Positions 16,044 to 24,097 of a stretch of 24,927 nt of DNA are shown here, piece after piece. The notes beneath the pieces were generated by a model. That model had not been told where the DNA came from. It saw only the letters and a program-made list of their open reading frames with translations, and did not search any database. The position numbers and the translations under genes were made by a program. The DNA lies in the NCBI GenBank assembly GCA_005884465.1, contig VAZH01000067.1, positions 1 to 24,927 of the forward strand, written 5' to 3'. Each line of letters opens with the position of its first letter. Position 1 is the stretch's first letter. This DNA is from Alphaproteobacteria bacterium. Lineage in GTDB: Bacteria > Pseudomonadota > Alphaproteobacteria > Rhizobiales > Xanthobacteraceae.

Positions 16044-16950
16044 ATGCCGGTCATATCAGCCAACGGAATAGAGATCGCATACGACGAGAGGGGCAGCCAG
16101 GCCGATCCGGCCATCCTGCTCATTATGGGTCTCGCCACGCAAATGATTGCCTGGCCGGAAGCGTTTTGCGACGACCTTGCCGTCCGCGGCTTCCGGGTAG
16201 TTCGCTTCGACAATCGCGATGTCGGTCTATCGACGAAGTTTGACGCGGCGCCGCCGATCGACCTGGGCGCGGTCTTACAACGTGTGATGGCTGGAGAGAA
16301 AATCAATCCGCCTTATGATCTGACCGATATGGCCGCCGACGCCGTCGGCTTGATGGATCGCCTGGCGATCAAGAAAGCTCACATCGTCGGCGCGTCGATG
16401 GGCGGCATGATCGCGCAGGTCGTGGCGGCTAAATATCCCGATCGCGTGAGAAGCCTAGTCTCGATCATGTCGTCGAGTGGCGAGCCCGGGCTGCCACAGG
16501 CAATGCCCGAAGCCATGACGGCTATCATGCAAGCGCGTCCCGACGGCAGCGACCGCGAGCTAGCGGTCCAGCACGGCATGAGGATCTACGCCGGACGACG
16601 AATTAAGAATGAAGGTCGGCGCAGCGTTCGATCGTTCCTACTATCCGGTCGGTGTCGGCCGCCAGTTCGCCGCGATCATGGCGAACGGCTCTCGTGTCGA
16701 CATGCTCAAGAAGCTTTCCGTTCCAACTCTCGTTCTTCACGGCGCTGACGATCCACTGGTGCCCGTCGAAGCCGGCAGACACACCGCCGCGCAGATTCCG
16801 GGATCAACCCTCACTGTCATTCCCGGAATGGGCCACGACATCGCACCGGGCCTTATTCCCATTCTCGTTGAAGCGATAGCAAACCATTGCGGGGCAGCGG
16901 ACCGACAATCGGAGTTGACCAAGGGTACGGAGAAACGGCCAATAGCTTAA
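16044..16950 (+). pseudogene. Alpha/beta hydrolase gene, disrupted by a small frameshifting deletion
   Basis: The first frame (ATG 16044, AAGG upstream) gives a normal alpha/beta hydrolase N-terminal two thirds: ILLIMGLATQMIAWPEAFCD, RVVRFDNRDVGLST, and the nucleophile elbow GASMGG with Ser118. After HGMRIY (to 16589) it runs into nonsense ending at 16748. The correct continuation is in the +1 frame from about 16591: PDDELRMKVGAAFDRSYYPVG, then the acid loop HGADDPLVP and the catalytic histidine GMGHDIAPGL, to a stop at 16948-16950. Relatives have about eight residues (like RTIGSPGF) at the break, so about 23 bases seem missing. As written, the product would lack the Asp and His of the triad. 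It would hydrolyse esters or lactones, a logical partner of the monooxygenase. Confidence 0.85.
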
Positions 16951-17006
16951 GTGCAGAGCCCAGCCAAAATTCCCGGTTGAGGCTCAGAATCGGATGGGAG
17001 GATGCC

Positions 17007-18464
17007 ATGGACAGGTTGTCAGCTCTCGATGCCAGCTTTCTGTACGGCGAAACGCCGGAATCTCCGATGCACGTTGCCGGGCTGGCGATCTTCGAGCCGC
17101 CCCCGGCAGGTAGCGATGTCTTTGCGGCCTTTCGTGACCATCTCAAAAGCCGTCTTCATCTCGTTCCTTTCTTCGAGCGCAAGCTGGTGTTGATGCCGAT
17201 TCAGCTTGATCACCCGATCTGGGTGCACGACGACAATCTCGACCTCGACTATCACTTCCGCCACGTCTCGTTACCAAAACCCGGAACGCTGGAGCAGCTT
17301 GAGACGCTGGTTGCACGGCTGCACATGATCCTGCTCGATCGCACGCGGCCGCTTTGGCAGTACTACGTAATCGAGGGTCTCGAGCGCGGTGGCTTCGCAG
17401 TCTACATCAAAATGCACCACGCCGGTATCGACGGCGGTGCGGGTATGGCGGCGCTCCCTATCATCTTTGCCACCTCGCCCGATCCGGAACCGGCGCCCCC
17501 GCCGTTGCCGTCGCCCAGGGACAGCAGAATACCCGAGATTTTCGAGCTGATCAGCGACTCCTACGCAAAGTTTTTCACCCAGCAGCGCGAGTTCTATGAG
17601 TCGTGGCCCGACCTCGGCAAGGCGATCGCGAAAGTGGGACAGCGCGTTACGGCGGACCTGGCGAACCCGCCTCGCACACTGCCGCTTGCACCGAAAACGC
17701 TTTTCAATGTGTCGCTGTCCAGCCAGCGATCATTCGGAACCTGCACCATCTCTCTTCGCGACGTAAAGGCTGTGGCGAAGCTGACAAGGTCAAAGGTGAA
17801 CGACATCGTTATGACGATCAGTGCGGGCGCGCTGCGGCGCTACCTGGAGATTCGGAACGCCCTTCCCGATGGCCCCCTGCTCGCAGCGGTGCCGGTCTCG
17901 CTAAGAAAGGCCGGCAATGCTGAAATGAACAACCAGGTCACGGCGATGCTGTGTAATCTGGCCACCGACATTGCCGATCCGATTCGACGGCTGGAGGCAA
18001 TCGTTGCCTCATCCACCGACTCCAAGAAGCGGCTGGAGGATTTTCGCGATGTTATTCCAACCGACATGACGTGGCTCGGAGCGCCCATCATCATCACCGG
18101 CATGGCGCGCTTGATGGGGCAGGCCAAACTTGCCGAACGATTGCCAGCAATCGTGAACGTCCTGATCTCAAACGTGCCCGGACCAAGAGAAGCGCTTTAT
18201 TGCGCGGGCGCGAAGATGATCCATTATTTTCCGGTCTCGATTCCATCGAATGGCAGCGTCCTCAACATCACCGTTCAGAGCTATCTCGACAATCTGGACT
18301 TTGGCCTGATCGCTTGCCGAGCCGCAGTTCCCGACATCGAGAAGCTGACGGAATTTCTGGCCGAGGAATTCCAGCGCTTGAAGAAGGCGGCCGGTGAGAC
18401 GCCAGAAAAAAAGGTCAAAAAAATCGAGATGAAGCAGGTCAAGGCTGCGCAGCGATCCGCATGA
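17007..18464 (+). CDS. Wax ester synthase/diacylglycerol acyltransferase (WS/DGAT)
   Basis: A 485-residue bifunctional acyltransferase making wax esters or triacylglycerol from acyl-CoA and an alcohol or diacylglycerol. The N-terminus MDRLSALDASFLYGETPESPMHVAG is the standard family opening. The catalytic HHxxxDG motif is HHAGIDG (residues 137-143), preceded by PLWQYYVIEGL; the C-terminal domain has KVNDIVMTISAGALRRYL and ISNVPGPREALYCAGA. ATG 17007 has GGGAGG five bases upstream; the longer frame from 16887 overlaps the hydrolase end and adds nothing family-like. The tail is lysine-rich (KKVKKIEMKQVK). Such enzymes are best known from Actinobacteria and Gammaproteobacteria such as Acinetobacter and Marinobacter, but occur elsewhere. 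With phaC nearby, the locus has two storage-lipid enzymes. Confidence 0.93.
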   Translation: MDRLSALDASFLYGETPESPMHVAGLAIFEPPPAGSDVFAAFRDHLKSRLHLVPFFERKLVLMPIQLDHPIWVHDDNLDLDYHFRHVSLPKPGTLEQLETLVARLHMILLDRTRPLWQYYVIEGLERGGFAVYIKMHHAGIDGGAGMAALPIIFATSPDPEPAPPPLPSPRDSRIPEIFELISDSYAKFFTQQREFYESWPDLGKAIAKVGQRVTADLANPPRTLPLAPKTLFNVSLSSQRSFGTCTISLRDVKAVAKLTRSKVNDIVMTISAGALRRYLEIRNALPDGPLLAAVPVSLRKAGNAEMNNQVTAMLCNLATDIADPIRRLEAIVASSTDSKKRLEDFRDVIPTDMTWLGAPIIITGMARLMGQAKLAERLPAIVNVLISNVPGPREALYCAGAKMIHYFPVSIPSNGSVLNITVQSYLDNLDFGLIACRAAVPDIEKLTEFLAEEFQRLKKAAGETPEKKVKKIEMKQVKAAQRSA

Positions 18465-18576
18465 GTCTTCGCGCGGCCGTTGCGATACGTACCGACTTTA
18501 CGATCGGACACTGCGTCGCCATCCGGACAGCAACCCGGCAAGCGGTTGAACAATGAAGCGACTAAGGGAGAACGAC

Positions 18577-18792
18577 ATGGCTGAGAGTGTTTACAAGGTT
18601 ATTGAATTGGTGGGGACCAGCACCGAGTCCTGGGAAAAAGCCGCGCGCGCCGCTGTCGAACGCGCCTCACAGAGTTTGAGGGACCTGCGCGTCGCAGAGG
18701 TTGTCGAACTCGACATGCAAATCACCGATGGCAAGGTCGAAGCCTACCGGGCGAAGGTCAAGGTCTCGTTCAAATTCGAAGAGCATCAGTGA
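18577..18792 (+). CDS. Dodecin, flavin-sequestering protein
   Basis: 71 residues, the exact size of bacterial dodecins, which assemble into hollow dodecamers that bind pairs of flavins (FMN, riboflavin or lumichrome) and in some cases CoA. Sequence marks: VYKVIELVGTSTESWEKAA with the flavin-stacking Trp19, the helix AARAAVERASQSLRDLRVAEV, and ELDMQITDGKVEAYRAKVKVSF with Gln48 near the flavin site. ATG 18577 is preceded at six bases by GGGAG, which decides it over the in-frame ATG at 18553. It lies 112 bp after the acyltransferase gene. A flavin buffer beside a flavin-dependent pathway is sensible, but the link is inference. Confidence 0.93.
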   Translation: MAESVYKVIELVGTSTESWEKAARAAVERASQSLRDLRVAEVVELDMQITDGKVEAYRAKVKVSFKFEEHQ

Positions 18793-18815
18793 TAATGGTT
18801 AGACGACGGTCACGG

Positions 18816-18832
18816 CCGATCTTCTGGATCGG
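18816..18832. repeat. Short hairpin between dodecin and acetoacetate decarboxylase genes
   Basis: Arms CCGATC (18816-18821) and GATCGG (18827-18832) around a 5-nt loop. No T-run follows. It may be an mRNA processing or stability element, or a weak operator; the gap to the next gene is only 79 bp. Confidence 0.3.
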
Positions 18833-18871
18833 AACGGTGCCGACGCATGAGGAATTAAAAGTGAGCGGCCG

Positions 18872-19636
18872 ATGAAGAAAGAAGATGTTCTTAAGCAATA
18901 CACAACGCCCATAGCCACTCCGGCATTCGTGCAAGGTCCGCACCGGTTCAAGCGACGGGAATACCTGAACATCACTTACCGGACCGACCGCGAGGCGCTC
19001 GTCAAATTGGTTCCGGAACCGCTCGAAATCGATCAGCCGCTGGTTCGGTTCGAGGTGATGAAAATGCCCGACACGACGGGGTATGGCGCCTACGTCGAAT
19101 GCGGCCAGGCCGCGGTCGTGCGCATGGACCAGGAGCAGGGCGAGTTTCTGCTGGCGATGTATCTGGACAATCTTCCTGCGATCGCCGCGGGCCGCGAACT
19201 GAGCGCTTTTCCAAAGAAGTTGGGTTCGGCGAAACTCTTTGTCGACTCCGACACCCTGGTGGGCACGTTGGACTACGGCGCCCTGAGGGTCGCCACTGCC
19301 ACCATGGGCTACAAGCACAAACCGCTCGATCTTGAGAAAGCCCGGCAGGAAGTTGGTGTTCCGACATTTATGCTCAAGATTTTGCCGGGCTACTCGGGAC
19401 GGCCGCGAATCTGCGAACTGGTACGCACCCAAATTACCAACGTTACCGTCAAAGGTGCATGGATCGGGCCCGCTCGACTGCAGTTCTTCGAACATGCGCT
19501 GGCGCCATTTGCCGATTTACCCGTGCGCGAAATCGTTTCTGCCAGCCACATCCTGACCGACCTGACGTTAGCGCCCGCGACGCTCGTTTACGACTATCTC
19601 GCCGAGCAAGACGACCAACCGGGCGCACCAAAATGA
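18872..19636 (+). CDS. adc: Acetoacetate decarboxylase family protein
   Basis: 254 residues. The Schiff-base lysine motif GRELSAFPKKLG places the lysine pair at residues 115-116, the same numbers as K115/K116 in the Clostridium acetobutylicum enzyme. Family segments EVMKMPDTTGYGAYVECGQA and FMLKILPGYSGRPRICELV are present. The classical reaction is acetoacetate to acetone and CO2, but the superfamily also has aldolase-dehydratases and enzymes acting on other beta-keto acids, so the substrate is not certain. The Shine-Dalgarno before ATG 18872 is poor. The stop overlaps the start of the dehydrogenase gene (ATGA). Neighbouring CoA-dependent genes suggest it decarboxylates a beta-keto acid released from a CoA pathway. 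Confidence 0.9.
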   Translation: MKKEDVLKQYTTPIATPAFVQGPHRFKRREYLNITYRTDREALVKLVPEPLEIDQPLVRFEVMKMPDTTGYGAYVECGQAAVVRMDQEQGEFLLAMYLDNLPAIAAGRELSAFPKKLGSAKLFVDSDTLVGTLDYGALRVATATMGYKHKPLDLEKARQEVGVPTFMLKILPGYSGRPRICELVRTQITNVTVKGAWIGPARLQFFEHALAPFADLPVREIVSASHILTDLTLAPATLVYDYLAEQDDQPGAPK

Positions 19637-20679
19637 ATGAGCATGCCATGAACGAAGATATCGCCTCCGACGTGCTGGAACGTTACTCGAAAGTTGCGGT
19701 CATCGGCGCCGGAGTAATCGGGGCGTCGTGGACCGCGGTTTTTCTTGCGCACGGTCTCTCGGTTGTCGTCAACGATCCGCGCGATGACGTTGAGGCGGTT
19801 GTGCACGATTATATTCGCAAAGCCACCCCAACGCTCAAAGCATTGGGCTTACCCACCCAAAATCTGACGAAGAAACTTACCTTCGAGGCTGAGCTCGATC
19901 GCGCTGTGGCCGACGTCGATCTGGTACAGGAGAACGGGCCGGAGCGCGTGGAATTCAAGCAAGACCTGTGGGCCCGCATTGAGCAGCACGTTCCCTCACA
20001 CGCGTTGCTCCTGTCGTCTAGTTCGGCGAAGACTGCCACCGAACAATCTCTCAAAATGAAACACCCGAGCCGTCTCTTGATTGGCCATCCGTTTAACCCC
20101 CCGCATCTGATTCCGTTGGTGGAGATCGTTCCTGGAGAGCGAACCGAACCTCGTGCTGTTGCTGACGCCGTGGCCTTTTACAAAGCAATTGGCAAAGTTC
20201 CGCGCGTTCTTCGCAAGGAAATTCAGGGATTTGTCGCCAACCGGCTACAGCGCGCGATTTTTCGAGAGTGCTGCCATCTGGTACTGGAGGAGGGATTTGT
20301 CGCCAACCGGCTGCAGCGCGCGATTTTTCGAGAGTGCTGCCATCTGGTACTGGAGGGTGTGGTCACGGTTGACGAACTCGACGATATCGTAACCAGCTCG
20401 ATTGGCCTGCGTTGGGCTGCGGACGGGCCTTTCCGTTCGTTTCATCTTGGCGGAGGACCAGGCGGCTTCGTCTCGTTTTTCCGGCAATTCGCGCCTGGAA
20501 TGGAAGCAGCGTGGAAAAGTCAGGCCGCCGTAACTCTGGACGCGAAATCACAGCAAACCATTATCGATCAGGCGCAGGCGTCATTCGCGGCTACTCCGCC
20601 TGAGAAGCTCGAAGGTGAACGTGACGCCAAACAGCTCGCAATCCTCAAGGCTCTTGCATCCGTAAAAGCAAGCGGATGA
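19633..20679 (+). CDS. 3-hydroxyacyl-CoA (or L-carnitine-type) dehydrogenase with an internal tandem duplication
   Basis: 348 residues; without the duplicated 22 it would be 326, usual for this family. The NAD-binding Rossmann motif is VIGAGVIGASW (residues 24-34). SSSSAKT, IGHPFNPPHLIPLVEIVPG (catalytic His and Glu) and the EIQGFVANRLQ helix of the C-terminal domain follow. The segment from GFVANRL to VLEE (199-220) is repeated at once as 221-242, ending VLEG. The copies are in frame, so the protein is full length, but the extra helix lies where the conserved Asn of GFVANR meets the active site and could disturb folding. Start ATG 19633 overlaps the adc stop; ATG 19648 is an alternative. Probable reaction: 3-hydroxyacyl substrate to 3-keto with NAD+. 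Its stop overlaps an ATG (20676) of the next gene. Confidence 0.88.
   Translation: MNEHAMNEDIASDVLERYSKVAVIGAGVIGASWTAVFLAHGLSVVVNDPRDDVEAVVHDYIRKATPTLKALGLPTQNLTKKLTFEAELDRAVADVDLVQENGPERVEFKQDLWARIEQHVPSHALLLSSSSAKTATEQSLKMKHPSRLLIGHPFNPPHLIPLVEIVPGERTEPRAVADAVAFYKAIGKVPRVLRKEIQGFVANRLQRAIFRECCHLVLEEGFVANRLQRAIFRECCHLVLEGVVTVDELDDIVTSSIGLRWAADGPFRSFHLGGGPGGFVSFFRQFAPGMEAAWKSQAAVTLDAKSQQTIIDQAQASFAATPPEKLEGERDAKQLAILKALASVKASG
20225..20356 (+). repeat. 66-bp tandem duplication inside the dehydrogenase gene
   Basis: Bases 20225-20290 are repeated as 20291-20356. The only difference is A at 20247 against G at 20313, turning the leucine codon CTA into CTG without changing the protein. Each unit starts AGGGATTT and ends CTGGAGG, and AGGG also occurs across the right end of the second copy (20354-20357), a short match that could have promoted slippage or unequal exchange. 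The unit is a multiple of three, so reading frame is kept. Confidence 0.95.
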
Positions 20680-20726
20680 ACGCCGGACGGAAAAATTTTT
20701 CTCACTCTCGAATTGGGAATACTCGA

Positions 20727-21932
20727 ATGTCGCAATTGATGTTCAAAGGCCTGAAGGTTCTCGATTGCAGCAGTTTTATCGCTGCGCCTGCGGCGGCGAC
20801 AATTCTTTCCGATTTCGGCGCCGACGTGATCAAGATTGAGCCACCTGGCGCCGGTGATCCATATCGGGCGGTTCCCTCGCTGCCCACGATGCCACAGGCT
20901 AAGGAAAACTACGCCTGGATGCTTGCATCGCGCAACAAGCGCGGGCTTGCTCTCAATCTCGCGAAGCCCGCGGCGCAGGATGTGATACGCCGCCTGATCG
21001 CTCAGGCCGACATATTCATAACCAACTTCCCGGCCGTGGTGCGCAAGAAGCTCGGTCTAAGATATGAGGATCTTGCGCCTCTTAACGACCTGCTGATCTA
21101 CGCATCTTTCACCGGCTATGGCGAGCACGGCGAAGAGGCCACCAAGCCGGGTTTCGACATCACCGCATGGTGGGCGCGGTCAGGATTGATGGATGGCGTG
21201 CGAACGGAAGCAACGGCACCGCCGGCGCGGTCGCTAACCGGCATGGGCGATCATCCATCCGGAATCTCGCTGTATGCAAGCATCGTCATGGGGTTGTATC
21301 AGCGGCAGCTCACCGGCAAAGGCGCTCACGTCGGAACGTCGCTGCTTGCCAACGGGATTTGGTGCAATGGAGTCATGGCGCAGGCCGCCCTGTGCGGCGC
21401 CCAATTCATCGATCGCCCGCCGCGCGAACAGGCGCTGAATGCTTTCACCAACTACTATCAATGCCGCGACGGGCGCTGGTTAATCCTCACGATCCTCAAC
21501 GAGGAACGGCAGTGGCCAGTTTTCATCAAGTGCCTCGGACGGGAAGACCTGCAGAATGACCCACGCTTTGCAACAAGCCGAGATCGAATGAAGCACGCGG
21601 TAGAGTTAACCGCGGTTCTCGACAAGACGTTTGCGACCAAGGATCGTTCGGAATGGCGCGAGATTCTTTCCGCGGGCGGGATCGTATTCGACGTCGTTGC
21701 TTCGGCGCAAGACATCCCAAATGACAGTCAGATCATGGCCAACGAAATCCTGGTGCCATTCGACAATGACACCGTCTTGACTGTCGCGAGTCCAATTACC
21801 GTCGAGGGCCAGGACAAGGTAAGCCCTCGCCGCCCGCCGACCGTCGGCCAGCATACCGACGAAGTACTGCGCGAAGCCGGTTATGACGCAGCCACCATCG
21901 TAAAGCTTCGTGCGGATGGCGCGGTTGCATAA
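20727..21932 (+). CDS. Family III CoA-transferase (CaiB/BaiF type)
   Basis: About 401 residues from ATG 20727. Opening LMFKGLKVLDCSSFIAAPAA, then ILSDFGADVIKIEPPGAGDPYR, is the CoA-transferase III signature; NKRGLALNLAKPAAQDVIRRL and TNFPAVVRKKLGLRYEDL follow; the catalytic aspartate is D144 in KPGFDITAWW. Family members move CoA between carboxylic acids, as in formyl-CoA, carnitine or bile-acid CoA-transferases; the substrate here is unknown. An in-frame ATG at 20676 overlaps the dehydrogenase stop (ATGA) and would add 17 residues without family similarity; I prefer 20727, with GGGA about eight bases upstream, but translation may be coupled from 20676. It would load CoA without ATP, complementing the ligases. 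Confidence 0.9.
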   Translation: MSQLMFKGLKVLDCSSFIAAPAAATILSDFGADVIKIEPPGAGDPYRAVPSLPTMPQAKENYAWMLASRNKRGLALNLAKPAAQDVIRRLIAQADIFITNFPAVVRKKLGLRYEDLAPLNDLLIYASFTGYGEHGEEATKPGFDITAWWARSGLMDGVRTEATAPPARSLTGMGDHPSGISLYASIVMGLYQRQLTGKGAHVGTSLLANGIWCNGVMAQAALCGAQFIDRPPREQALNAFTNYYQCRDGRWLILTILNEERQWPVFIKCLGREDLQNDPRFATSRDRMKHAVELTAVLDKTFATKDRSEWREILSAGGIVFDVVASAQDIPNDSQIMANEILVPFDNDTVLTVASPITVEGQDKVSPRRPPTVGQHTDEVLREAGYDAATIVKLRADGAVA

Positions 21933-21976
21933 CCGTCCGCACCTCGATCGCCCACGGATGATGTTGGAGACAGGTC

Positions 21977-22753
21977 ATGAAAATCGAAGAGCTGTTCAGC
22001 GTGCGCGGCAAAGTCGCTTTGGTGACCGGCGGAAGCCGCGGTATCGGCGAAATGATCGCACGAGCATATGTTGAGAATGGCGCCAAGGTTTACATCACCG
22101 CGCGCAAAGCGGAAGCCTGCGACGCTCTCGCCAACGAACTGTCCAAATCCGGCGAATGTATCTCGATCCCCGGCGACATTTCCCGCATCGATGAAATCGA
22201 TCGTCTCGGCACGGCAATCGAGAAGCGCGAGAGCAAACTCGATATTCTCGTCAATAACGCCGGCGCAAGCTGGGGAGCCGATTTTTTGACGTTTCCAGAA
22301 TCCGGATGGGACAAGGTTATGGACCTAAACGTTAAATCGGCTTTCTTCATGACGCAGCGTGTCTTCAAATTGCTGCAAGCAGCTGGCTCGAAGGACGACT
22401 ACGCGCGCGTTATCAATATTGGATCGATTGAAGGCATGCGGACCTCGCATCTCGAAGCGTATTCATACGCCGCATCCAAAGCGGCGATACTGCATTTGAC
22501 CCGCATGATGGCGAAGTATCTCGCCAAGGATCATATCGCGGTCAACGCCATCGCTCCCGGTTATTTTCCGTCCAAGATGACGGACGCCATTGCCGAGGAG
22601 GAGAGCGAAATGATCGAAGGCAATACACCGATGCGGCGCTGGGGACGTCCGGAAGATATGGCGGGTGTGGCCCTGTATCTGGCCTCGCGTGCCAGCGGCT
22701 TCGTTTGTGGATCGACTGTGGTGGTCGATGGCGGACTGGCGACGACAGGATGA
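21977..22753 (+). CDS. Short-chain dehydrogenase/reductase (SDR)
   Basis: 258 residues, classical SDR. The cofactor loop is TGGSRGIG (residues 17-24), the structural motif NNAGA is at 93-97, and the catalytic Ser150, Tyr164 and Lys168 lie in INIGSIEG and YAASK. PGYFPSKMT and the C-terminal GSTVVVDGG are standard. R44 after the second strand (TARK) favours NADPH. The N-terminus MKIEELFSVRGKVALVTGG resembles gluconate-5-dehydrogenase/RhlG-like SDRs, but the substrate cannot be assigned. It starts 44 bp after the CoA-transferase and is the last gene of the plus-strand cluster, followed by a hairpin. It could supply or consume a hydroxyacyl or alcohol intermediate for the storage enzymes. Confidence 0.92.
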   Translation: MKIEELFSVRGKVALVTGGSRGIGEMIARAYVENGAKVYITARKAEACDALANELSKSGECISIPGDISRIDEIDRLGTAIEKRESKLDILVNNAGASWGADFLTFPESGWDKVMDLNVKSAFFMTQRVFKLLQAAGSKDDYARVINIGSIEGMRTSHLEAYSYAASKAAILHLTRMMAKYLAKDHIAVNAIAPGYFPSKMTDAIAEEESEMIEGNTPMRRWGRPEDMAGVALYLASRASGFVCGSTVVVDGGLATTG

Positions 22754-22756
22754 GTT

Positions 22757-22793
22757 GAAGCTGAGCGCGTGCCAGCTTCCGGGCGCATTTCTA
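22757..22793 (+). terminator. Probable terminator of the plus-strand cluster
   Basis: Just after the SDR stop, GAAGCTG (22757-22763) and CAGCTTC (22773-22779) form a perfect 7-bp stem with a 9-nt loop. A short, imperfect T-rich stretch (ATTTCT) follows some nine bases later. Position at the end of an eight-gene cluster supports a terminator; the weak T-run lowers certainty. Confidence 0.45.
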
Positions 22794-23178
22794 AACGATC
22801 AATCTGAAAGACCGCGAATGCAGAAAGTCGCGACTTGAACAGCAGTTGTGATCGTTCGCCACCCATTCATCGAATACGATAACCGCTCAATCCGCGAAAT
22901 AAAGCAGTCGCGCGTTTTTGCAGCTCGATACGGCGGGGAAAGCTCTGGGGTTCCGTCCCTTTGAGCGCTCCTCGCTTTTTCCGGCACCTGCCAATACAAA
23001 ACCTGGACCTGCGAAGCCGCACCAGGACGCGTTACGACGATCTGCGCGGGTGAACAATTGCCGGTGCCGAAGAGCGGGCCGAAAGATCTAAAAACAGCGT
23101 TCCGTAACACGGTCCTCGTGCCATCGCTAGATCGACTGATCGTCCGAGCGCGCAACGCCGCCGTTGCGCGCGGGCGCC
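22794..23178. other. Intergenic stretch without a supported gene
   Basis: About 385 bp between the end of the plus-strand cluster and the GNAT gene. On the plus strand a frame after TGA at about 22961 reads ALLAFSGTCQYKTWTCEAAP and then GRVTTICAGEQLPV, resembling the end of a signal peptide followed by a cysteine-bearing small protein, but it has no start codon. It may be the broken remainder of a small secreted protein. The minus-strand frame 22799-23155 has no recognisable features. Otherwise I see nothing. Confidence 0.35.
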
Positions 23179-24048
23179 CTACCCCAGCTCAAAGGTGGTG
23201 ACGCCGAATACCCGCTCCAGCCGCAACGGCGGGATCGCGCCGGTATACATGCGCACCGTTTCGAATACTGGCGTGAGCCCCAGGTCTTGCGCCAGGGCGA
23301 CCGCGTCGCGGTTGACGCTGGGAACGTCAAGGAAGATCTCGCCGCCGCCCGCGCTGGCCAGCAAAGCCGACAGAACCACCTCGGCGGTGGCGCGATCGTC
23401 GGCCACCAGCGGGCCGATCTTGCGGCCCTTCCGGCATGGACGGATCACGCCCCAGCCGGCAAGCCCGCCATTGCGCAGGAGCGCGCAACCGACATGCCCA
23501 GGCGAGCCGATCCAGGCGCGCAGGAACGCGGTGCGCGGAGCCGGAAACACCGTCGCGTCGTATGCTTCCACAGTCGCCAATGGGACTTCGGTCAGCGCGA
23601 TGACGCCAGCCCGTGGCGCATGCGGGGCCGTAATGGTGCCGCCGTAGCGGACATTCGCATAAGCAAGCTCGAACCCGGACCTCCTGTAATTTTGCTGCTG
23701 CGCCACCACGCCGTCGAGCCCGATCACCCGTGCGCCAGCGTGCGCGATGGCCGCGCGCCACATGCGAAGTCCGTAGCCGCGCCCGCGCAAATCCTCCCGC
23801 ACGATGTAGAAGCCGAGGAAGGCGAAGCTCGCACCGTAATTGACGCAGGAGACGGTCGCGGCCGGGGCGCCGTCGAGCTCGCCGATGAAGAAGCCTTCCG
23901 GATCGGCCGCGGCGAAGCAGGCGCCGTCGGCGAGGCCCGGATTCCAGCCTTCGGCTGCTGCCCAGTTCACCGCTATCGAGATTTCGTCCGGCCGCATCGT
24001 CCGGATGCTCAGGTCGCTCTTGGCGGGCGATCGTGCAGATGGACTCAT
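23179..24048 (-). CDS. GNAT-family N-acetyltransferase
   Basis: 289 residues. The N-terminal half is a GNAT domain: TMRPDEISIAVNWAAAEGWNPG opening, then FLGFYIVREDLRGRGYGLRMW with the acetyl-CoA pyrophosphate loop RGRGYG (residues 88-93). The second half (about 150-289) contains FLRAWIGSPGHVGCALLRNGGLAGWGVIRPCRKGRKIGPL, the pattern of a second, degenerate GNAT-like domain (Acetyltransf_18 type) common in two-domain members. Acceptor unknown. ATG 24048 lacks a strong Shine-Dalgarno. It lies 49 bp downstream of hutU on the same strand, so read-through from the histidine-degradation gene is likely, but a role in that pathway is not shown. Confidence 0.88.
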   Translation of the reverse strand: MSPSARSPAKSDLSIRTMRPDEISIAVNWAAAEGWNPGLADGACFAAADPEGFFIGELDGAPAATVSCVNYGASFAFLGFYIVREDLRGRGYGLRMWRAAIAHAGARVIGLDGVVAQQQNYRRSGFELAYANVRYGGTITAPHAPRAGVIALTEVPLATVEAYDATVFPAPRTAFLRAWIGSPGHVGCALLRNGGLAGWGVIRPCRKGRKIGPLVADDRATAEVVLSALLASAGGGEIFLDVPSVNRDAVALAQDLGLTPVFETVRMYTGAIPPLRLERVFGVTTFELG

Positions 24049-24097
24049 GAACCGAATTACCGCGAGTGAATCGTAAGAGCAAGGGAGGTCCGGTGCG

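Noticed and set aside
19459..19632. Upstream extension of the 3-hydroxyacyl-CoA dehydrogenase frame
   Set aside because: Lies inside the acetoacetate decarboxylase gene; the ATGA overlap at 19633 is the natural start and the Rossmann motif then falls near residue 25.
22799..23155. 118-codon minus-strand frame in the gap after the SDR gene
   Set aside because: No ribosome site, no recognisable domain and irregular composition.
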